A DNA stretch of 64,000 nucleotides. Source: CAZSLO01 sp964608025 (lineage in GTDB: Bacteria > Chloroflexota > Dehalococcoidia > Lucifugimonadales > CAJWER01). The notes beneath the pieces are model-generated. The model was not told where the DNA came from, searched no databases, and saw nothing but the letters and a program-made list of their open reading frames with translations. Numbering within the stretch: position 1 is the first letter of the stretch; the number at the start of each line of letters is the position of its first letter. The position numbers and the translations under genes are program-made. Shown here one piece after another: positions 61,202 through 64,000 of the stretch. Where the stretch lies: positions 6,637 through 70,636 of the forward strand of contig CAZSLO010000001.1 in assembly GCA_964608025.1 (NCBI GenBank). The letters run 5' to 3'.

Positions 61202-61984
61202 ATGTCAATGCCTGCACTTTTGGTATCAGGTCTAACAAAAGAGTTTGGAGGCCTCAGGGCTGTAGACCAAGTTTCGTTTCAAATTGGAGAAGGTGAACTT
61301 GTTGGACTGATTGGTCCTAACGGCTGTGGGAAGACGACCACCTTTAATTGCATTTCCGGGCTGTTGGAAATGAACTCTGGCAGGATAGAGGTGCTTGGGC
61401 GGGATGCTACTGGTATGCGGCCGGACCAAATACAGAGCCTGGGATTGACAAGAACATTTCAACACACTTGGCTATGGCGGGAGATGACCGTGATAGAGAA
61501 CCTACTCGTACCTCCCCGGCAACAGTTCGCTCCTAACACCTTGGTTGCGCTACTGCGCCCAGGTTCACGAAAGGCGGAAAAACAGCGGGTGAACGCCGCT
61601 TACTCAGTTCTCGACTTACTTGAGATATCACAAATAGGACACAATCTCGCAAGTGAGCTGTCAGGTGGTCAGAGTAAGCTCGTTGACATTGGCCGTGCCC
61701 TCATGAGTTCTCCGCGATTCTTGTTGCTTGACGAACCTGTCGCTGGTGTTGCTGGACCGCTCGCAGAGAGAATTTTCCAAAATCTGCGCGCGTTAACTTT
61801 GGACAAAGGGATAGGCATGTTGGTCATTGAGCACAACATGGATTTCATTCTTCGTCGTGATGTTGACAGGATTATTGTCATGGACGCAGGTCGAATCTTG
61901 ATGGAAGGCACCCCGGACGAAATCAAGCAGAGCCGAGATGTCGTTGAAGCTTATCTCGGCAACCCGAGGCAAGCGAAAGAATGA
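61202..61984 (+). CDS. livG: Branched-chain-type ABC transporter ATP-binding protein LivG
   Basis: This 260-residue ATPase has Walker A GPNGCGKTTTFN (about residues 40-51), the LivG-type ARTFQ-like motif (TRTFQHTWLWREMTVIENLL), the signature LSGGQSKLVDIGRAL and Walker B FLLLDEPVAGV, followed by the His-switch in LVIEHNMDFI. It pairs with LivF to power the fused permease. It starts two bases after the livHM stop and overlaps livF by four bases. Confidence 0.94.
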   Translation: MSMPALLVSGLTKEFGGLRAVDQVSFQIGEGELVGLIGPNGCGKTTTFNCISGLLEMNSGRIEVLGRDATGMRPDQIQSLGLTRTFQHTWLWREMTVIENLLVPPRQQFAPNTLVALLRPGSRKAEKQRVNAAYSVLDLLEISQIGHNLASELSGGQSKLVDIGRALMSSPRFLLLDEPVAGVAGPLAERIFQNLRALTLDKGIGMLVIEHNMDFILRRDVDRIIVMDAGRILMEGTPDEIKQSRDVVEAYLGNPRQAKE

Positions 61985-62697
61985 ACACAGTTCTAGAAGT
62001 CACAGGCCTTAAAGGAGGATACGGTTATATTCAGATCTTGAACGGGATTGATCTGCATGTTGCTAAAGGTGAACTCGTCACTATCATCGGGCCCAATGGA
62101 TGTGGTAAATCGACATTCTTAAAGGTGATTTTTGGCCTCGCTACGCAGCACGAGGGCACAGTTTTGCACAATAACACTGATGTATCTGGATGGCGCACTG
62201 ATAAGCTAGTAGATCGAGGAATTGCATACGTGCCACAAATCGACAACGTGTTCCCTTCTTTATCAGTTCGAGAGAACCTACAGATGGGTGGAATCAGGTT
62301 TGGAGCGAAGAAACTCAACGCTTACGTTGAACGGGCTTGCAGAATGTTTCCCGAATTAGAGCCTCGAATGCACGACCTTGCAGCCTCTCTCTCTGGTGGT
62401 GAGAGACAGATGCTGGCAATATCCCGTGCACTTATTTCGGATCCTACTTTCCTACTGTTGGACGAACCAACTGCCGCACTTTCACCGAGATATCAAGAAC
62501 AAATTATGTCTAATATCGATGAACTAAGAAGTGAAGGAATTTCCGTGCTTCTCGTCGAGCAAAATGCAAGGTTATCGCTCGCCAGATCGGACCGGGGGTA
62601 CATATTTTCCGGTGGAAAAGTAGTTCATACCGGCAGTGCTGCAAGTATTGCCAATGACCCAAATATTGGTGATTATTTCCTGGGGCTACACCAGTAA
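61981..62697 (+). CDS. livF: Branched-chain-type ABC transporter ATP-binding protein LivF
   Basis: This 238-residue ATPase is the second nucleotide-binding subunit, with Walker A GPNGCGKSTFLK, the LivF-typical VPQIDNVFPSLSVRENL, signature LSGGERQMLAISRAL, Walker B FLLLDEPTAAL and LLVEQNARLSL. It overlaps livG by 4 bases (ATGA), indicating coupled translation. It is the last gene of the liv operon, before a terminator-like hairpin. Confidence 0.94.
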   Translation: MNTVLEVTGLKGGYGYIQILNGIDLHVAKGELVTIIGPNGCGKSTFLKVIFGLATQHEGTVLHNNTDVSGWRTDKLVDRGIAYVPQIDNVFPSLSVRENLQMGGIRFGAKKLNAYVERACRMFPELEPRMHDLAASLSGGERQMLAISRALISDPTFLLLDEPTAALSPRYQEQIMSNIDELRSEGISVLLVEQNARLSLARSDRGYIFSGGKVVHTGSAASIANDPNIGDYFLGLHQ

Positions 62698-63037
62698 TTT
62701 TGTCAATGTATTGCCAGCGTTTTCTGTGGAAGTCAGATCCTAGTCTAGATCTACAGGATAACGGGATACTAATGGGTTTGATATAGATCAAGCTAGCCGG
62801 GTTTAAATTACAGACCATTTTGGACGAGCTCTATATTTATTCCTGCATATCAACAACGTCTACTACCAAAGATTGTCATAGTAGATGCTGGATCATTTCA
62901 ACGAGAAGATAAAGTGCTATCAATTAGTACTAGCAATATCAATAAACCTAGTCCAAAATCAATAAGCCCTCTCAATTTACTGAGAGGGCTTATCTTTCAG
63001 TTATTCCTTCAGATTTAGCAAGCCAGAAGTTTTGGCA
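62698..63037. other. Gap after livF
   Basis: This 340-base stretch between the liv operon and the convergent membrane-protein gene holds one strong hairpin at its distal end (listed separately). No open frame with a ribosome site, no tRNA and no repeat otherwise. Confidence 0.5.
62962..62993 (+). terminator. Terminator-like hairpin of the liv operon
   Basis: ATAAGCCCTCTCA (62962-62974) pairs perfectly with TGAGAGGGCTTAT (62981-62993) over a 6-base loop and is followed by CTTTC. With genes converging from both sides, it may serve both strands. Confidence 0.7.
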
Positions 63038-63673
63038 CTAATCTGATCGTCTAAGTAAGAAGACCCCGGAAATTACCATCAACAGGACCATAATCACGAA
63101 TAGGAAAAATCCGGCAGCGCCGATAAATGCCCCCGTGGATAACATTGCCAGTCCAACCAAAAATATAAGCCAGGCTAATGCTATTGGCAAAGGACCTTTT
63201 TCCAGTATCATTCCCAATCCTAAGAGTGCGTAACCAAGTCCCCAGAACAGAGGAAATGCCCCAAACGCGGCGTCACCCATAATTTCTAGCGACACTGCAA
63301 CATCTTTATAACCATCTCCGAAAATGTCGTTAGCACCTATGTATAATCCAAAACTGACAATAGGAATTGCCAATACTGCTGTTAAAACGAACGAGGATAG
63401 GGTCCCTAAGGCAGCTCCGCCTTCTTTCAAAGACTTTCCAAGGAGAGCAAGTCCTAGAATGGCCCCAATCATTAGTATGACCCCAGAAATATTTAGGATA
63501 TAGCCGGCCACCTCTTTATCCTTAAACAGTTCCAAATTAGCCAAAGCTTTTTCTTTAGGAGCTAAATTTTCGTCAATTTCCCCCATAACCAATGGTTCAA
63601 TGCCTGCAAAGATCACCATCATCGCTATGGGACAAATTATCAGTAACCATGAAGTAAAAACTCGAGTATTCAT
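63038..63673 (-). CDS. Integral membrane protein of unknown function
   Basis: This protein of about 211 residues has six or so membrane helices. An N-terminal helix (VFTSWLLIICPIAMMVIFAG) is followed by an acidic loop (GEIDENLAPKEKALANLELF), then five more helices and a short RRSD tail. The open frame runs to 63766, but those 31 residues are hydrophilic and have no ribosome site, so the ATG at 63673 is preferred. I do not recognise the family. It is convergent with the liv operon and lies downstream of the partial permease gene on the same strand. Confidence 0.6.
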   Translation of the reverse strand: MNTRVFTSWLLIICPIAMMVIFAGIEPLVMGEIDENLAPKEKALANLELFKDKEVAGYILNISGVILMIGAILGLALLGKSLKEGGAALGTLSSFVLTAVLAIPIVSFGLYIGANDIFGDGYKDVAVSLEIMGDAAFGAFPLFWGLGYALLGLGMILEKGPLPIALAWLIFLVGLAMLSTGAFIGAAGFFLFVIMVLLMVISGVFLLRRSD

Positions 63674-63820
63674 TTCTATCAATCTCCATCTAATTTGTGT
63701 CAGCTCAAAACTACGTATTGCCTTAAGTAGTGGTGTCACTATGGGTGAATCCCTTGAACCAGTCAAGGGTTAATTCCATTAGAATATCGCCTGGCCGTTG
63801 ATAGGAAATTGATTAGCTAG

Positions 63821-64000
63821 TTACTGAGTGTATTTTATCCGCGGGTCTACCACGGCCAGCAACAAGTCGGATATGAGGGTCCCAACAACCGTAAGCATTC
63901 CCAACATCAGTACGATAAATCCAGCCGTCATAGTATCCAGGTTAACTATGGCATCGAGCAATACAGGCCCCAGTGTAGGCAAGCTCAAAACCACTGAGAC
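63821..64000 (-). CDS. ABC transporter permease (DppB/OppB type), C-terminal fragment
   Basis: Reading inward from the window edge on the minus strand gives 59 residues (VSVVLSLPTLGPVLL, then TAGFIVLMLGMLTVVGTLIS, then VVDPRIKYTQ) to a TAA at 63821-63823. They match the permease at 54272 almost position by position (VSVVLSLPTLGPILL, LALVDPRIKLTT). The N-terminal part lies beyond the window. It is a paralogue, possibly within a complete transporter operon outside. Confidence 0.88.
   Translation of the reverse strand, partial: VSVVLSLPTLGPVLLDAIVNLDTMTAGFIVLMLGMLTVVGTLISDLLLAVVDPRIKYTQ

Noticed and set aside
1..64000. CRISPR array
   Set aside because: No regularly spaced short direct repeats and no cas gene were seen; the only tandem repeat is the coding TPR duplication.

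Overview
The window reads as a chromosome segment of a free-living marine bacterium, most probably a Chloroflexota lineage close to SAR202/Dehalococcoidia. This is an inference from gene content: an enolase-superfamily (mandelate racemase-like) enzyme, sialidase-like and Gfo/Idh/MocA proteins, an RdhA-like corrinoid/Fe-S protein, branched-chain-type ABC transport, Ni-superoxide dismutase, a bacterial HerA-NurA pair and GTG/TTG starts. No rRNA or classical phylogenetic marker is present. Gene density is high, with short operons on both strands, and I found no CRISPR array, prophage or intact insertion sequence.

Layout. 1-3.9 kb (+): end of an acyl-CoA synthetase, an amidase with a small partner, and an S9 peptidase. 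3.9-13.2 kb (-): MocA-like nucleotidyltransferase, XdhC, then a HerA/HAS-barrel/NurA/unknown/SelB/HemW run. 13.4 kb: tRNA-Leu(TAG). 13.6-21 kb: aldo/keto reductase, enolase-superfamily enzyme, RsmG, a flippase-like membrane protein, RdhA-like protein, IlvD. 21-26.9 kb (-): a P-loop kinase-like protein and a def-cca-secD-secF operon. 27.3-34 kb: C45 hydrolase, a candidate free-standing small RNA, MutL, threonine dehydratase, PyrD and small unknowns. 34-39 kb: TIM-barrel-like protein, Ni-SOD, cupin, PanE, a selenocysteine peroxiredoxin, TrmI. 39-42.7 kb: MidA-like methyltransferase, zinc-ribbon-like protein, citrate synthase, Rex. 42.9-46.3 kb (+): a four-gene envelope cluster with His-rich, cupredoxin-like and polytopic Cys-rich proteins. 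46.4-53.5 kb: phosphatase, aldo/keto reductase, a large unknown, Gfo/Idh/MocA, a decayed sialidase tail and an intact sialidase-like gene. 53.6-64 kb: lipoproteins, two paralogous DppB-type permeases (one cut by the window end), and a LivJ / fused LivHM / LivG / LivF operon.

The strongest result is the peroxiredoxin at 37646-38161. Its reading frame carries a UGA exactly at the peroxidatic-cysteine position. The frame continues without a shift for 126 more codons. A perfect 10-bp hairpin, placed where a bacterial SECIS element should be, begins 16 nt after the UGA. A bona fide SelB gene lies in the same window at 10023-11885. Standard gene calling would lose the first 65 residues, including the active site. 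With Ni-SOD nearby, this part of the window looks like oxidative-stress defence built on nickel and selenium.

Other signals worth attention are the promoter-structure-terminator unit at 28.4-28.6 kb, the 42.9-46.3 kb envelope cluster, the HerA-NurA operon with an unknown partner, the LivH-LivM fusion, and an overlooked 43-aa basic protein flanked by short direct repeats beside a sialidase remnant.
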